A stretch of DNA of 27,674 nt from a virus. The notes under the pieces were generated by a model. That model was not told the origin of the DNA and did no database searches. It saw nothing but the letters and a program-made list of their open reading frames with translations. Shown here piece by piece: positions 27,592-27,674 of the stretch. Positions within the stretch are counted from its first letter, which is position 1, and each line of letters starts with the position of its first letter. Made by a program: the position numbers and the translations under genes. Location of the stretch: the IMG/VR virus record IMGVR_UViG_3300032284_000732, positions 1-27,674 of that record; one strand, given 5' to 3'.

Positions 27592-27598
27592 CTAAATA
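27592..27598 (+). promoter_or_regulatory. Late promoter (CTAAATA) before the last gene
   Basis: CTAAATA lies eight bases before ATG 27606; the expected start is about 27604. Early and late promoters thus both precede this gene. Confidence 0.55.
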
Positions 27599-27605
27599 TA
27601 TTACT

Positions 27606-27674
27606 ATGGCATTTGGTTACATATTATTATTCATCGCATTAACCATCAGTTCAGCGGCTGCTTACTACAGTATC
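27606..27674 (+). CDS. Small membrane protein (3' partial)
   Basis: Only the first 23 residues are in the window, and the frame runs off the end. From residue 2 they form a hydrophobic membrane segment: GYILLFIALTISSAAAYYSI. I recall short proteins of T4-like aquatic phages with similar A-(F/L)G-L--AL-IS--AAYYSI starts, so it is probably a small inner-membrane protein. No RBS is visible; a late promoter eight bases upstream and an early-type promoter serve it. A signal peptide is the alternative, as the rest is missing. Confidence 0.6.
   Translation, partial: MAFGYILLFIALTISSAAAYYSI

Noticed and set aside
27571-27603. Fourth late-promoter stem-loop (TAATATA/TATATTA)
   Set aside because: The stem is 7 bp of A/T only, overlaps the promoter core itself and does not cover a ribosome site.

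Overview
The window looks like part of the genome of a T4-type myovirus of a Gram-negative, probably aquatic, proteobacterium. The evidence is a gp61-like primase next to a gp41-like DnaB helicase, a class Ia ribonucleotide reductase with glutaredoxin, a single-domain PD-(D/E)XK exonuclease, several modular fibre/adhesin genes, T4-type late promoters (core TAAATA, best copies TATAAATA), very tight gene packing, and small genes with no host-like operon organisation. A phage-encoded lipoprotein signal peptide and a proteobacterial-type IscU support a Gram-negative host. The species cannot be named from the sequence. I see no rRNA, tRNA, CRISPR array, integrase or insertion sequence.

Layout. 1-3024: 3' part of a large beta-propeller-like fibre gene, closed by a terminator. 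3065-5530: consensus sigma70-type promoter, primase and helicase. 5542-9375: nine mostly late, head- or virion-associated or unknown genes; two of them follow a very strong terminator or a 5' hairpin. 9381-10326: promoter with an inverted-repeat operator candidate, then iscU, a 58-residue DUF1289 gene and iscA, overlapping or nearly touching. 10341-11090: promoter and exonuclease. 11088-13135: late promoter, beta-helix tailspike-like protein and its companion. 13151-17151: nrdA, nrdB, glutaredoxin and an Sm-like protein. 17162-19402: a large Gly/Ser/Asn-rich probable virion protein and an HEXXH metallopeptidase-like protein. 19380-22980, minus strand: a ten-gene operon with a consensus promoter, holding small paralogous proteins, a lipoprotein, peptide deformylase and a solitary DNA methyltransferase. 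23027-27674, plus strand: an early promoter with a palindrome, then late genes for a small beta protein, a LamG/ILEI-like adhesin, an acidic Pro-rich protein, a repeat-bearing fibre and the start of a small membrane protein.

How it works together. The early set (primase, helicase, exonuclease, RNR, glutaredoxin) makes nucleotides and replicates DNA. The Fe-S cassette would work with host IscS and HscA/HscB, since those partners are absent here and IscU keeps the LPPVK chaperone motif. The late set builds heads and host-recognition fibres. Two regulatory patterns stand out. Three genes have a late promoter inside the loop of an inverted repeat, so that read-through early RNA, but not late RNA, can fold over the ribosome-binding region, as known for some T4 late genes. 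In addition, three strong early promoters place the predicted transcription start at the start codon, implying leaderless mRNAs.
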